Position numbers and translations under genes: made by a program. The notes under the pieces are model-generated. The model ran no database searches. It was not told where the DNA came from and saw nothing but the letters and a program-made list of their open reading frames with translations. This document shows positions 45,135-53,153 of a stretch of DNA of 64,000 nt, piece after piece. This stretch comes from Paenibacillus sp. RUD330. GTDB taxonomy: Bacteria; Bacillota; Bacilli; Paenibacillales; Paenibacillaceae. The stretch is taken from NCBI RefSeq assembly GCF_002243345.2, contig NZ_CP022655.2:2172501-2236500 (forward strand). The letters run 5' to 3'. Every line of letters begins with the position of its first letter. Position 1 is the stretch's first letter.

Positions 45135-46784
45135 TTGTCAGTCAGCGGCAAGCCGGCGGATGGCGAGAACGTTCCTGAGAACGTCGGAGCGGAAGCGGGA
45201 GGGGGCGGCGCGAGCCGGAGACGGAACGCAGCCATGCCCTATGGAATCGTAGCCTTGTCGATCGGCGTGCTGTCGGTATGCCTTCATCTGCCCGGCTTGG
45301 CTTACGATACGGTGAACGCTGCCTTGCTCTTTCTGTTCCCGGTGCTGTTCGCCGCCGCATACGGAGGGAGAGGGCCGGCCGTTTTTGCGGCCGTCGCCGG
45401 CATACTGGCGTTCGACTTTTTTTTCATTCCTCCGGTATGGAGCTTTACGGTGGCGGATTTGCGCTATCTGATTTCTTTTGCTGTCTATCTGGCCGTCGCC
45501 CTCATGACGGCCGGACTGGCGGCTCGGCTCAAACGGCAGGCCGAGGCGGCTAGGCGGCAAGAGCGCGGCACGGCGGCGCTATATGTCATGAGCCGGCTGA
45601 TGTCCGACGTCAGCGATGTCCCTGCCGTGCTCCGCGCGTTCAGCGGACATATCCGCGGCGCTTGCGGATTGGCCGCCGATTTTTATGTGCCGGACAAGGA
45701 AGGGGAGCTCCGGCCGTTCGGGCTGAATCCGCCGGACGGTTCCGTGAATGGGACGGTTCGAGGGCAGGAGCTGCAAGGCCAGGACCCCGTGCTGATCGCC
45801 CGCTGGGTGTACCGGCACGGGGAGCCTGCCGGACAGGGGACCGGCAAGCTCGGCGGCTCCGCCGGATGGTTCATGCCGCTCAAGGCGGAGGACCAGACGT
45901 ACGGGGTGGCGGAGATTCATGCCCTCGGACAGGACATTTCCCCGGCCGTCGTCCTGCAGGTCGAGGCTTTGAGCGGCCTGGCCGGAAGCGCGCTCGCCCG
46001 CATCAAGCGCGGAGAGGATGCCAAGCTGGCCCAGCTGACCGCCGAATCGGAGCGGATGCGCACCGCGCTGCTGGATTCCGTCTCGCATGAGCTGAGAACC
46101 CCGCTGGCGGCCATCATCGGCTCCTCGACCGGCCTGCTGGAATCCGGCGCGCTGTTCTCCGAGGAAGACCGCTCCGAGCTGCTCGGCACGATTCGGGACG
46201 GCGCGCTGCGCATGAACCGGCTCGTGACGAATCTGCTCGGGATGGTGCAGCTGGAGAGCGGCATGATCAAGATGCGGCGGGAATGGCTGGATGCCGGCGA
46301 GCTGGCCGGAATCGTGATCCGCCAATTGAAGGAAGCGTTGGGGAGGCGCAAAGTGCGGCTTATGATCAGCGAGGATCTGCCGCCGCTTCCCGGAGATATC
46401 GTCCTGCTGGAGCAGATGCTGGCCAATATCGTGAGCAACGCCATCAAATATTCTCCCGATGGCAGCGACATCAGGCTGCAAGCCTTTGTCCGCGGCCGGA
46501 ATCTGGTTCTGCGCATCGAGGACGAGGGCCCCGGATTGAGCGAGGAGGAGGGGCGGCGCATCTTCGACAAGTTCTACCGCTCGGAAGCGACTCGCCATAT
46601 TCCGGGCACGGGACTCGGACTCTCGATCGCCAAGGGCATCGCGGACATGCACGGGGGTTCCATCAGTGCGGGGCCGGGGAGCTCCGGCAAGGGCGCGGCC
46701 GTGACCGTGCTGCTGCCGCTGGCCATGCCTTCCAACGCACAGCCGGCCGAATCATCAGATCCAGCGACAGAGAGCAGGGAATAG
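45135..46784 (+). CDS. kdpD: KdpD membrane/histidine kinase half (split KdpD)
   Basis: A 549-residue histidine kinase corresponding to the C-terminal half of KdpD. It starts at TTG with AAGGAGAG eight bases upstream. DUF4118-type membrane region (about 33-130, four spans, including AVAGILAFDFFFIPP), GAF-like domain (about 145-295), HisKA with H318 in LDSVSHELRTPLAAI, and HATPase_c with MLANIVSNAIKYSPDG (N box), IEDEGPGLSEEE and GTGLGLSIAKGI. The frame is complete and has its own start signal, so this is a stable gene split rather than a frameshift. It should phosphorylate KdpE, with the sensor protein acting in trans. Confidence 0.93.
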   Translation: MSVSGKPADGENVPENVGAEAGGGGASRRRNAAMPYGIVALSIGVLSVCLHLPGLAYDTVNAALLFLFPVLFAAAYGGRGPAVFAAVAGILAFDFFFIPPVWSFTVADLRYLISFAVYLAVALMTAGLAARLKRQAEAARRQERGTAALYVMSRLMSDVSDVPAVLRAFSGHIRGACGLAADFYVPDKEGELRPFGLNPPDGSVNGTVRGQELQGQDPVLIARWVYRHGEPAGQGTGKLGGSAGWFMPLKAEDQTYGVAEIHALGQDISPAVVLQVEALSGLAGSALARIKRGEDAKLAQLTAESERMRTALLDSVSHELRTPLAAIIGSSTGLLESGALFSEEDRSELLGTIRDGALRMNRLVTNLLGMVQLESGMIKMRREWLDAGELAGIVIRQLKEALGRRKVRLMISEDLPPLPGDIVLLEQMLANIVSNAIKYSPDGSDIRLQAFVRGRNLVLRIEDEGPGLSEEEGRRIFDKFYRSEATRHIPGTGLGLSIAKGIADMHGGSISAGPGSSGKGAAVTVLLPLAMPSNAQPAESSDPATESRE

Positions 46785-46786
46785 AG

Positions 46787-47491
46787 ATGACAACCGAACG
46801 AACAGGAGCGCGGGTGCTGATCATTGACGACGAGCCGCAAATCCGCAAGCTGCTGAAGGTGACGCTGCAGGCGCATCAATATGAAATCTATGAAGCCGCC
46901 ACGGCGGAGTCGGGAATGCTGGAGGCTTCCATGCACCATCCGGATCTCGTCATCCTGGATCTCGGCTTGCCCGACATGGCTGGCATCGAGGTGCTGAGAC
47001 GGCTCAGGGAATGGTCGTCGGTGCCGGTCATCGTGCTGACGGCCAAAGACCGCGAGGAAGATAAGATCGAAGCTCTGGATGCCGGAGCCGACGATTACGT
47101 CACGAAACCGTTCGGCATGGGCGAGCTGGTCGCGCGCATGCGTGTCGCCCTGCGCCATGCGGCCAACAAATCCGGCGGCGAGCCGGTGCTGCGCTTCGGG
47201 GAGCTCGCCATCGACCTGGCCCTCCGCAGCGTAGAGCTGTCGGGCAGCCGCCTGAAGCTGACTCCGACGGAGTACGACCTGCTGAAGGCGCTGGCCTCCA
47301 ATGCCGGCAAGGTCATGACGCAGAAGCAGCTGCTGCAGCAGGTGTGGGGCTCCAGCAATCTCTCCTCCGAAGGCCATTATTTGCGAATCTACGTCGGGCA
47401 TCTCCGCAAGAAGCTGGAGGAGGATCCTGCGGATCCGCGGTATATTGCCACCGAGCCGGGAATCGGATACCGGTTTTTGACCGGGGAATGA
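46787..47491 (+). CDS. kdpE: KdpE response regulator (OmpR family)
   Basis: A 234-residue DNA-binding regulator of kdp transcription. Receiver domain (about 8-122): DDEPQ acidic pair, D58 in LVILDLGLPDM, Thr in VIVLTAKDREED and Lys in YVTKPFGM. Winged helix of the OmpR type (about 135-232): LKLTPTEYDLLKALASNAGK and RIYVGHLRKKLE, ending IGYRFLTGE. The ATG is two bases after the kinase stop; a weak CAGGGA site suggests coupling. It is the last gene before a terminator. Confidence 0.95.
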   Translation: MTTERTGARVLIIDDEPQIRKLLKVTLQAHQYEIYEAATAESGMLEASMHHPDLVILDLGLPDMAGIEVLRRLREWSSVPVIVLTAKDREEDKIEALDAGADDYVTKPFGMGELVARMRVALRHAANKSGGEPVLRFGELAIDLALRSVELSGSRLKLTPTEYDLLKALASNAGKVMTQKQLLQQVWGSSNLSSEGHYLRIYVGHLRKKLEEDPADPRYIATEPGIGYRFLTGE

Positions 47492-47614
47492 GGGTTCGTC
47501 CCGATAGCTTCGGAGAAGCGGAAAGCGGCCTGGACTCCTGTGCGATCGAAGAACGCGCAAGGAAAGCCGCTTGAAATCCCTAGGGACAGACGGACCAGCC
47601 GCCTGCGCCAAGAG

Positions 47615-47644
47615 ACCCGGCGCCTCGGATAGCGCCGGGTTTTC
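47615..47644. terminator. terminator of kdp operon
   Basis: ACCCGGCGC / GCGCCGGGT stem followed by TTTTCTTG on the plus strand; probably shared by the convergent small gene. Confidence 0.8.
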
Positions 47645-47651
47645 TTGCGTC

Positions 47652-47816
47652 TCAAGCGACCGGATATTCCGACTCCAGGCGGGCATTGGCATAGAAGGGC
47701 GGACGGATGGCGATGAGCGGCAAAGCGAATGCATAGGGGGCGTAAGCGACCTCGACCGTTTCCTTGGAATAGGGAATGAGCAGCAATTTGATGCTCTCGT
47801 CATAATAGTACTTCAC
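47652..47816 (-). CDS. 54-residue hypothetical protein
   Basis: Starts with GTG at 47816, preceded by AGGAGGAG at ideal spacing, and encodes MKYYYDESIKLLLIPYSKE and a Pro/Tyr/Ala-rich remainder ending ESEYPVA. The overlapping ATG two bases upstream would stop at once, which supports the GTG. Not recognised. It is soluble by composition. It is bounded by a terminator and divergent from the SDR gene. Confidence 0.55.
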   Translation of the reverse strand: MKYYYDESIKLLLIPYSKETVEVAYAPYAFALPLIAIRPPFYANARLESEYPVA

Positions 47817-47922
47817 ATGGATCTCCTCCTGTAAGCCTTGTTCTGCCTGATACTATATTCCACTCGGGGCCATCCGGGCACATCGCAAAAGAGGGAGCCG
47901 GGTGGGCAGGCACGGCAGGCGC

Positions 47923-47942
47923 CCATAGCCCATAGGCTATGG
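47923..47942. promoter_or_regulatory. perfect inverted repeat before the SDR gene
   Basis: CCATAGCC CATA GGCTATGG, 8-bp arms, ends 15 bp before the AGGAGG of the SDR gene. A candidate operator or a leader hairpin; the regulator is unknown. Confidence 0.35.
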
Positions 47943-47973
47943 ATACAAGACGGTTCAGGAGGTAGGACGCGGC

Positions 47974-48948
47974 ATGAGTGAAAAGAAAGACGACGGCCTC
48001 AGCGAAATCCGGGACTTGCAGGAATGGTTCGAGAACTGCAAGCAGAGCGGTTATCCGCTGTATCCGGCCTACGGCAGGATCACCCGCTACGAGGATGTGC
48101 AGATCAGCTTCCCGGAGCAGCGCCAGCTGTTCCAGCCAGGTCTGGAGAAGCTCATGGTGCCTCGCCCGATCATCGAGAACCCCCATTACAGAGGCAGCGG
48201 CAAGCTCGAGGGCAAGGTCGCGCTCATTACGGGCGGCGACAGCGGCATGGGTGCCGCTGTCGCCATCGCCTTCGCCAAGGAAGGGGCGGATGTCGCGATC
48301 TCCTATCTCGACGAGCATGAGGATGCCGGACGCACCAAGGCTCGCGTGGAGCATTTTGGAGGCCGGTGCCTGCTGCTGCCCGGCGACCTTCGAGACAAAG
48401 CTCACTGCAAGGATATCGTCGCCAGGACGGTCGAGGCGTTCGGCTGCCTGAACATTCTCGTGAACCATGTGGGCATCCAGTTCCAGCAGAACGAGCTGAC
48501 CGATATTACGGATGAGCAGTTCGACGAGACATTCAAGGTCAACATCTATTCTCATTTCTATACGACGAGGGCGGCGCTCCCGCATCTGAAGGCGGGAGAT
48601 GCCGTCATCAACACGGCGTCGGTCGTGCCCTATGTCGGGGAGAAGCTGCTCATGGACTACACCGCATCCAAGGCCGCTATCGTCGGCTTCACGCGGGCGT
48701 TGGCCAAAAACCTGGCGAAAAAAGGCATCCGCGTCAACGCCGTCGCCCCCGGGCCGATCTGGACGCCGCTCATTCCGTCGAGCTTCTCCGCCGATCAGGT
48801 CGCCGTCTTCGGAACGGACACTCCGATGGGGAGGCCGGGCCAGCCGTTCGAGCTGGCTCCGACCTGGGTGTACCTCGCATCGGACGATTCCCGTTATGTG
48901 ACGGCGCAGGTGCTCCATGTGGACGGCGGCCTGTCGACGAATTCATGA
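47974..48948 (+). CDS. short-chain dehydrogenase/reductase (general stress protein 39-like)
   Basis: A 324-residue SDR oxidoreductase of the YdaD/YhxC-type subfamily with its typical 75-residue N-terminal extension ([19 protein letters not shown]). Cofactor loop [15 protein letters not shown], catalytic Ser in [10 protein letters not shown], and Tyr/Lys in [12 protein letters not shown] are present. The NNAG strand reads NHVGIQ, a deviation. C-terminus [16 protein letters not shown] is standard. In Bacillus homologues are sigma-B stress proteins, but I see no clear sigma-B promoter here. AGGAGG precedes the ATG. A terminator follows. Confidence 0.93.
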   Translation: MSEKKDDGLSEIRDLQEWFENCKQSGYPLYPAYGRITRYEDVQISFPEQRQLFQPGLEKLMVPRPIIENPHYRGSGKLEGKVALITGGDSGMGAAVAIAFAKEGADVAISYLDEHEDAGRTKARVEHFGGRCLLLPGDLRDKAHCKDIVARTVEAFGCLNILVNHVGIQFQQNELTDITDEQFDETFKVNIYSHFYTTRAALPHLKAGDAVINTASVVPYVGEKLLMDYTASKAAIVGFTRALAKNLAKKGIRVNAVAPGPIWTPLIPSSFSADQVAVFGTDTPMGRPGQPFELAPTWVYLASDDSRYVTAQVLHVDGGLSTNS

Positions 48949-48993
48949 GCCGCTGCGACTGCTGCTGCTGTCAGAGCGGCTCCCGCGCACAAG

Positions 48994-49026
48994 AAACAGC
49001 CGATCCAATCTTGGGATCGGCTGTTT
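48994..49026. terminator. bidirectional terminator between convergent genes
   Basis: AAACAGCCGATCC / GGATCGGCTGTTT, 13-bp perfect stem with A-run and T-run flanks, between the SDR gene and the convergent phospholipase-like gene. Confidence 0.85.
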
Positions 49027-49047
49027 CGTCTGGGATCGTGGCGGGGG

Positions 49048-49722
49048 TCAGCCTCGCTCCATGGCGGACTTCATGTCCTGCAGCTTGCCGGCGACGTCGT
49101 GGACGAAGGCGTCGGTTTCTGGTGGAGAGAGGAAACGGAACTCGTAATCGCCGCCCCAATGCTGCTGGAAAGCATGGCCGGTGTAATAGGCGGAGATCCG
49201 GTCGATCTGCTTCTGGATCTGTCCAGCCGGGAAGAGGTCCAGATAGTCGGGGAAATCGCGGACGCTGCTGAAGCAGCGGGTGAAGATGCTGGCGGGCTCC
49301 TTCTCCAGATACAGGAAGTCGGCTCCGTACCAGTCGCTTTTCAGCCGGGAGGAGCGGTCCGGCATTCCCTCAAGAGCTTGCGTGGCAGGCTCCTTTCTTT
49401 TGCGCTTCTGAAGCTCGATCCATTCGACGTCGGTCAGCAGATGGCAGTAGCAGCCGAGCAGGAATGCGGTTCGAGGATTCATGGCATCCGCTGTCTCCGC
49501 TCCTTCCGGCAGATACGCTTCCAGGAACCGTTCCGGGCGAATCCTTTTGTCGGCGTCGAGGAAATGGGTCGCGGTCTTGGGGGGCTGGAACTGCCCTGTG
49601 TCCGGATCGGGCAAGCCGCAATCCGGACCGATGTGGCCGACGACGAACTCCGGCACGCTGGCCTTGAATCCGTTCTTCAGCATTTGATCCGCGATTCGAA
49701 AATGGGTCATCCACGTTGCCAT
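49048..49722 (-). CDS. zinc-dependent phospholipase C-like protein
   Basis: A 224-residue protein resembling the bacterial zinc-dependent phospholipase C/DUF-type hydrolase family of the MATWMTHFRIAD start. Metal-ligand-type residues are visible: W4 and H7 at the start, FVVGHIGPDCG, THFLDAD, and FLLGCYCHLLTDVEW, where His and Asp would coordinate zinc. No signal peptide is seen, so it may be cytoplasmic. ATG 49722 has GGAGG five bases upstream; a longer frame upstream lacks a site. It is 92 bp downstream of the cidR-type regulator on the same strand. Confidence 0.8.
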   Translation of the reverse strand: MATWMTHFRIADQMLKNGFKASVPEFVVGHIGPDCGLPDPDTGQFQPPKTATHFLDADKRIRPERFLEAYLPEGAETADAMNPRTAFLLGCYCHLLTDVEWIELQKRKRKEPATQALEGMPDRSSRLKSDWYGADFLYLEKEPASIFTRCFSSVRDFPDYLDLFPAGQIQKQIDRISAYYTGHAFQQHWGGDYEFRFLSPPETDAFVHDVAGKLQDMKSAMERG

Positions 49723-49814
49723 GTCTGCCTCCGAAAATCCCGATGCACGGGAGAATGATTTCATGACGAGGCTTGTCCGGAAAAGGTTCCGCGCTCTCCC
49801 AATTCTTTCTTGAT

Positions 49815-50711
49815 TCACCTAGGAGTGGAGTGGCTGAAATGCTCCTTGGCGTACCGGATCCACTCCCGCGCGGCAAAGCTGAGGTATTGCCCCCGCCTCC
49901 AGATCATGACGATATTCCATCCGATCGACGGATTCACAAGGGGAACGGCCGCGACTCGGGAGGGGTCCAGCCTGCGGCAGATCGATTCCGGCAGAAGGGC
50001 GACGCCGAGTCCCTCGGCGGCCATCTCGTAGATGAGATCCCACTGCGAGCTTTCCATCAGGACGCGGGGGCGGAAGCCGAGCGCGTCGCATTGCTCGTAG
50101 ATTTTTGCATGAAGGGCGAAGTCCTCCCGGTACATGACGAAGGCTTCCTCGCGCAGCTCCTGCAAGGACAGCTCGGTCGCTCCGGCGAGAACGTGGCCGC
50201 GCTCCATGACGACGAATAGATTCTCCTGCAGGATCGGGAAGGAGTCGAACAGATCCTCGCGGACCGGCGCCAGCACGAGGCCGGAATCCAGCAATCCCTC
50301 CGCCACATCCGATTCCACCCGGATCGCGCCATGCTCCTCCAGTCCGATGGACAGGCCGGGATGCTCCTGCAGGAACATGCGGACGACCTTGGGAAAGACT
50401 GTGGCGCCGACCATCGGGGGCAGGCCGATGCGGATCCAGCCGCTCTTGAAGCCGGCGAGGTCGGCGAGCTCCGACTTCAGGCTTCCCGCCAGCCGGACGA
50501 TATCCTGCGATTGGGACAAGATGGCCTGACCGGCATCCGTCAGCTTGATTTTACGGCCATTGCGGACAAACAGCGGCGTTCCCAGCTCCTGTTCGAGCTG
50601 GGCGATCGTCTTGCTGATCGTCGGCTGGGTCACATGAAGAGCTTCGGCAGCTCTTGTGAAGCTTTCCTGCTTGGCGATTTCGAGCATGTATTCCAGATGG
50701 CGCAGCTCCAT
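49815..50711 (-). CDS. cidR: LysR-family regulator, CidR type
   Basis: A 298-residue LysR transcriptional regulator. HTH at residues about 1-60 (MELRHLEYMLEIAKQESFTR, ALHVTQPTISKTIAQLEQEL), effector domain 90-290 with IRIGLPPMVGATVFPKVV. ATG 50711 with AAGGAGGA five bases upstream is used. It is divergent from a CidA/CidB pair, the arrangement of ywbI-ywbHG in Bacillus subtilis and cidR-cidAB in staphylococci, where the regulator responds to acetate or pyruvate-related metabolism. The effector is inferred from that analogy. Confidence 0.9.
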   Translation of the reverse strand: MELRHLEYMLEIAKQESFTRAAEALHVTQPTISKTIAQLEQELGTPLFVRNGRKIKLTDAGQAILSQSQDIVRLAGSLKSELADLAGFKSGWIRIGLPPMVGATVFPKVVRMFLQEHPGLSIGLEEHGAIRVESDVAEGLLDSGLVLAPVREDLFDSFPILQENLFVVMERGHVLAGATELSLQELREEAFVMYREDFALHAKIYEQCDALGFRPRVLMESSQWDLIYEMAAEGLGVALLPESICRRLDPSRVAAVPLVNPSIGWNIVMIWRRGQYLSFAAREWIRYAKEHFSHSTPR

Positions 50712-50766
50712 GGCTCCTCCTTTTGTCATAGACAGATGGAATGCGAGCGATTCCTATTATTCATTT

Positions 50767-50780
50767 TACGTATATTCGTA
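50767..50780. promoter_or_regulatory. candidate CidR (LysR) binding site
   Basis: TACGTATATTCGTA is an inverted repeat TACG-N6-CGTA in the 102-bp region between cidR and cidA, consistent with a LysR T-N11-A box. Confidence 0.45.
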
Positions 50781-50813
50781 TCGGGAATAAACTGGGTGCA
50801 GGAGGGATTTTAC

Positions 50814-51194
50814 ATGAATATCGCCAGCTTTCTGCGCGGAACCGCGCAGATGCTTTTTTTCGTCGCCGTATACGAAGCCATGACGCTGCTGTCTTCGCTG
50901 CTTTCACTTCCTGTCCCGGGAAGCGTCCTCGGGCTTGCCCTCGTCTTCATCCTGCTGCGCACCGGGATCATCAAGCTCGGCTGGATCGAGCTCGGAGCCG
51001 GATGGCTGCTCGCCGAGATGCTGCTCTTCTTCATCCCGCCTGCCGCCGGACTCGTTCAATTCGGCCCGCTGCTTGCCGGCAGCGGCCTTCAGATTCTGCT
51101 CGTCATCCTCATCAGCAGCGTGCTCGTCATGATCAGCGCGGGAGGGCTCGCCCAGCTCGCAGGCCGCCGCCGGGAGAGAGGGGGAGAACGATGA
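50814..51194 (+). CDS. cidA: CidA/LrgA-family holin-like membrane protein
   Basis: A 126-residue protein with four membrane segments and the family signature LSLPVPGSVLGLALVFILL, followed by ELGAGWLLAEMLLFFIPPAAGL. CidA/LrgA proteins are holin-like and control murein hydrolase activity or pyruvate and acetate transport with the CidB/LrgB partner. GGAGGG precedes the ATG. Its stop overlaps the cidB ATG by four bases. Confidence 0.93.
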   Translation: MNIASFLRGTAQMLFFVAVYEAMTLLSSLLSLPVPGSVLGLALVFILLRTGIIKLGWIELGAGWLLAEMLLFFIPPAAGLVQFGPLLAGSGLQILLVILISSVLVMISAGGLAQLAGRRRERGGER

Positions 51195-51877
51195 GCGCGC
51201 TCGCTGCGGCAGGCTTTATCTTCCTGACCGTGCTGGTGTACGGGGGGAGCAAGCTGGCGCATCGGCGCTGGAGCATCCTGATCCTGTCTCCCTTGATCGT
51301 GACGCCGGCAGCCATCATGGCTATTCTCGCTCTGTGCCGGATCCCGTATGAGACCTATAACGAGGGAGGCCGCTGGCTGAGCGCCATGGTCGGTCCGGCG
51401 ACGGTCGCGCTGGCAGTGCCGCTGCATAAGAATGCGGCTCTGCTGAAGAAGCATAGCCTTGAGATCGCGGCCGGAGTCGCCGCCGGCTGGATGACGGGAA
51501 CGGCGGCCGCGCTTGGAATCTGCCGGTTGTTCCACCTCGACCGCATGCTGGCGGATTCGCTCCTGCTCCGGGCGACGACGACGCCGATCGCGCTTGCCGT
51601 CAGCGGCATGATCGGCGGGATTTCGACCTTAACCGCCGTATTCGTGCTGATCACCGGCATTCTGGGCACGGTGCTCGGCCCGCTCGTGATCTCCTGGACG
51701 CGAATCCGCAGCGAAGTAGCCCAGGGGGTTCTGATGGGCAGCAGCGCCCATACGGCCGGAGCCCACAAAGCTTTCGAACTCGGAGCCGTGCCGGGCTCCA
51801 TCGCCAGCGTCTCCATGCTTCTGAGCGCTTTCCTTTCCTTGTTCCTCATTCCCTTGGTGGCCGGCTTCGTGGCTTGA
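51191..51877 (+). CDS. cidB: CidB/LrgB-family membrane protein
   Basis: A 228-residue membrane partner of CidA, six to eight spans. Family blocks: ILILSPLIVTPAAIMAILAL, WLSAMVGPATVALAVPLHKN, RATTTPIALAVSGMIGGIST and LMGSSAHTAGAHKAFELGA. It overlaps cidA by four bases, so the two are translationally coupled and under the divergent LysR regulator. Confidence 0.95.
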   Translation: MSALAAAGFIFLTVLVYGGSKLAHRRWSILILSPLIVTPAAIMAILALCRIPYETYNEGGRWLSAMVGPATVALAVPLHKNAALLKKHSLEIAAGVAAGWMTGTAAALGICRLFHLDRMLADSLLLRATTTPIALAVSGMIGGISTLTAVFVLITGILGTVLGPLVISWTRIRSEVAQGVLMGSSAHTAGAHKAFELGAVPGSIASVSMLLSAFLSLFLIPLVAGFVA

Positions 51878-51969
51878 CTGCAGGCGAGAGACGGCGCAGG
51901 CTGCGGGTCCGGACTCGTATCCGGAAGGCCGCCTCCATGGTACAATTTCACGAGAAGACAGGGGGCTGC

Positions 51970-52959
51970 ATGCAAGATATGACGACGACGATTTATTTTT
52001 CATCGAACAAGCTGGGCGACGTAACCTCGGAGCAGCTGCAGAAGGCGCTGGACCGGTTCGCGCTCGGCCGGCTTCGAGGCTGTCGCCGCACGGCTAGCGG
52101 GGCCGGAGGCCAGACGCTGTTCCTGGAGTCGGACGGAGGGGAGTTCGTGCTGAAGGGAAATCCTTTATATGAAGGACAGCTGAACGAGGAACGGCATTTC
52201 GCGACGGGGCTGCTGCAGCGCGGACTTCCCGTCCCGGCTCCATACCGGCTGGATGAACGGACGGATATTTTCGGCTGGCCGTATGCCGTCATGCCGCGGC
52301 TGCCGGGCATCCATCCCCGGGATCTCGCGCTCGAAGACGAGGAAAGCCTGCGCAAGCTCAGCTGCCTGCTGGCGGACACGCTCCATCGGATGCACGAATG
52401 GAAGTCGGAGAGCAGCGGGGAATGGATACCCGCCTCGGGAGAAGTCGAGCCGTTTCCAGGCTCCTACCGGGAGTGGCTGTACAGCCGGATCCGCCGCTGG
52501 CTCCGGGATGCGGAGAATTACGCGCCGGTGGCGGCGGAGGATTGGGCGTGGGCGGAGGATATCCTGGATGCCGCAACGGATTCATTCGACCGCTTCGACC
52601 GGCCCGTCTATGTCATGGGGGACTTCAAGTTCGATAATCTGCTGGTCCGCCGCAACGGAGACCGGTGGGAGCTGAGCGGCCTGTTCGATTTCACGAACGG
52701 CTATTTCGGAGACGGGGCAGCCGATCTGCCCAAGGTGGCGACCCAGTTCATCGACCGCGGCAGATCCGATCTCGCGGAGCGGTTCGTTCTGGCTTATCGG
52801 GACGGACTGGACGATGTGGAAGGGTTCGATCAGAGAATCAAGGTCCATATGCTTCATCAAAAGGTACTGGATTGGGGCTGCTTCCATGCGATCGGCGCGG
52901 TCAGCTGGAATCCGGAATGGACGTTCCGGGAATGGGCATCCCGCTACATAAGACGCTAA
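51970..52959 (+). CDS. aminoglycoside phosphotransferase (APH)-fold kinase
   Basis: A 329-residue protein of the APH/choline kinase fold. N-lobe ATP-binding region includes FVLKGNP and LNEERHFATGLL; the hinge is YAVMPRLPGIHP. The catalytic loop reads VMGDFKFDNLLV (D and N kept; the usual His before GD is Met), and the metal motif is LFDFTNGYFGD. Small-molecule kinases of this fold act on aminoglycosides, sugars or amino alcohols; the substrate here is unknown and antibiotic resistance should not be assumed. ATG 51970 follows AGGGGG; earlier in-frame ATGs lie upstream of a TACAAT-like sequence. A terminator follows. Confidence 0.85.
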   Translation: MQDMTTTIYFSSNKLGDVTSEQLQKALDRFALGRLRGCRRTASGAGGQTLFLESDGGEFVLKGNPLYEGQLNEERHFATGLLQRGLPVPAPYRLDERTDIFGWPYAVMPRLPGIHPRDLALEDEESLRKLSCLLADTLHRMHEWKSESSGEWIPASGEVEPFPGSYREWLYSRIRRWLRDAENYAPVAAEDWAWAEDILDAATDSFDRFDRPVYVMGDFKFDNLLVRRNGDRWELSGLFDFTNGYFGDGAADLPKVATQFIDRGRSDLAERFVLAYRDGLDDVEGFDQRIKVHMLHQKVLDWGCFHAIGAVSWNPEWTFREWASRYIRR

Positions 52960-52995
52960 ACGGCTTGCTGTCCCGCGCGGCTTTGACCCGGCATG

Positions 52996-53026
52996 AACCC
53001 GCTCGCATGCGAGCGGGTTTTCTTTT
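52996..53026 (+). terminator. terminator after the APH-fold kinase gene
   Basis: A perfect palindrome AACCCGCTCGCA / TGCGAGCGGGTT followed by TTCTTTTTG. Confidence 0.85.
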
Positions 53027-53084
53027 TGATTCCCGGCTTGACGAAACAACCTAACGCCGTTATGATTGGCGCGAATTCAAGCTG

Positions 53085-53108
53085 TTGTTATCCTAACAAA
53101 CCTAACAA
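53085..53108. promoter_or_regulatory. candidate operator of the beta-mannosidase gene
   Basis: TTGTTATCCTAACAA is a perfect 6-3-6 inverted repeat (53085-53099), followed at once by a further half-site CCTAACAA (53101-53108). It lies 45 bp before the gene start. The regulator is unknown. Confidence 0.4.
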
Positions 53109-53153
53109 TCAGCCATTTTTGGGAGCGCTAATGCGCATAGGGAGGACTGGCAT

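Noticed and set aside
51970-52959. Aminoglycoside resistance gene
   Set aside because: Only the APH fold is visible; the catalytic-loop His is Met and no close match to a resistance enzyme is recognisable, so no resistance is claimed.
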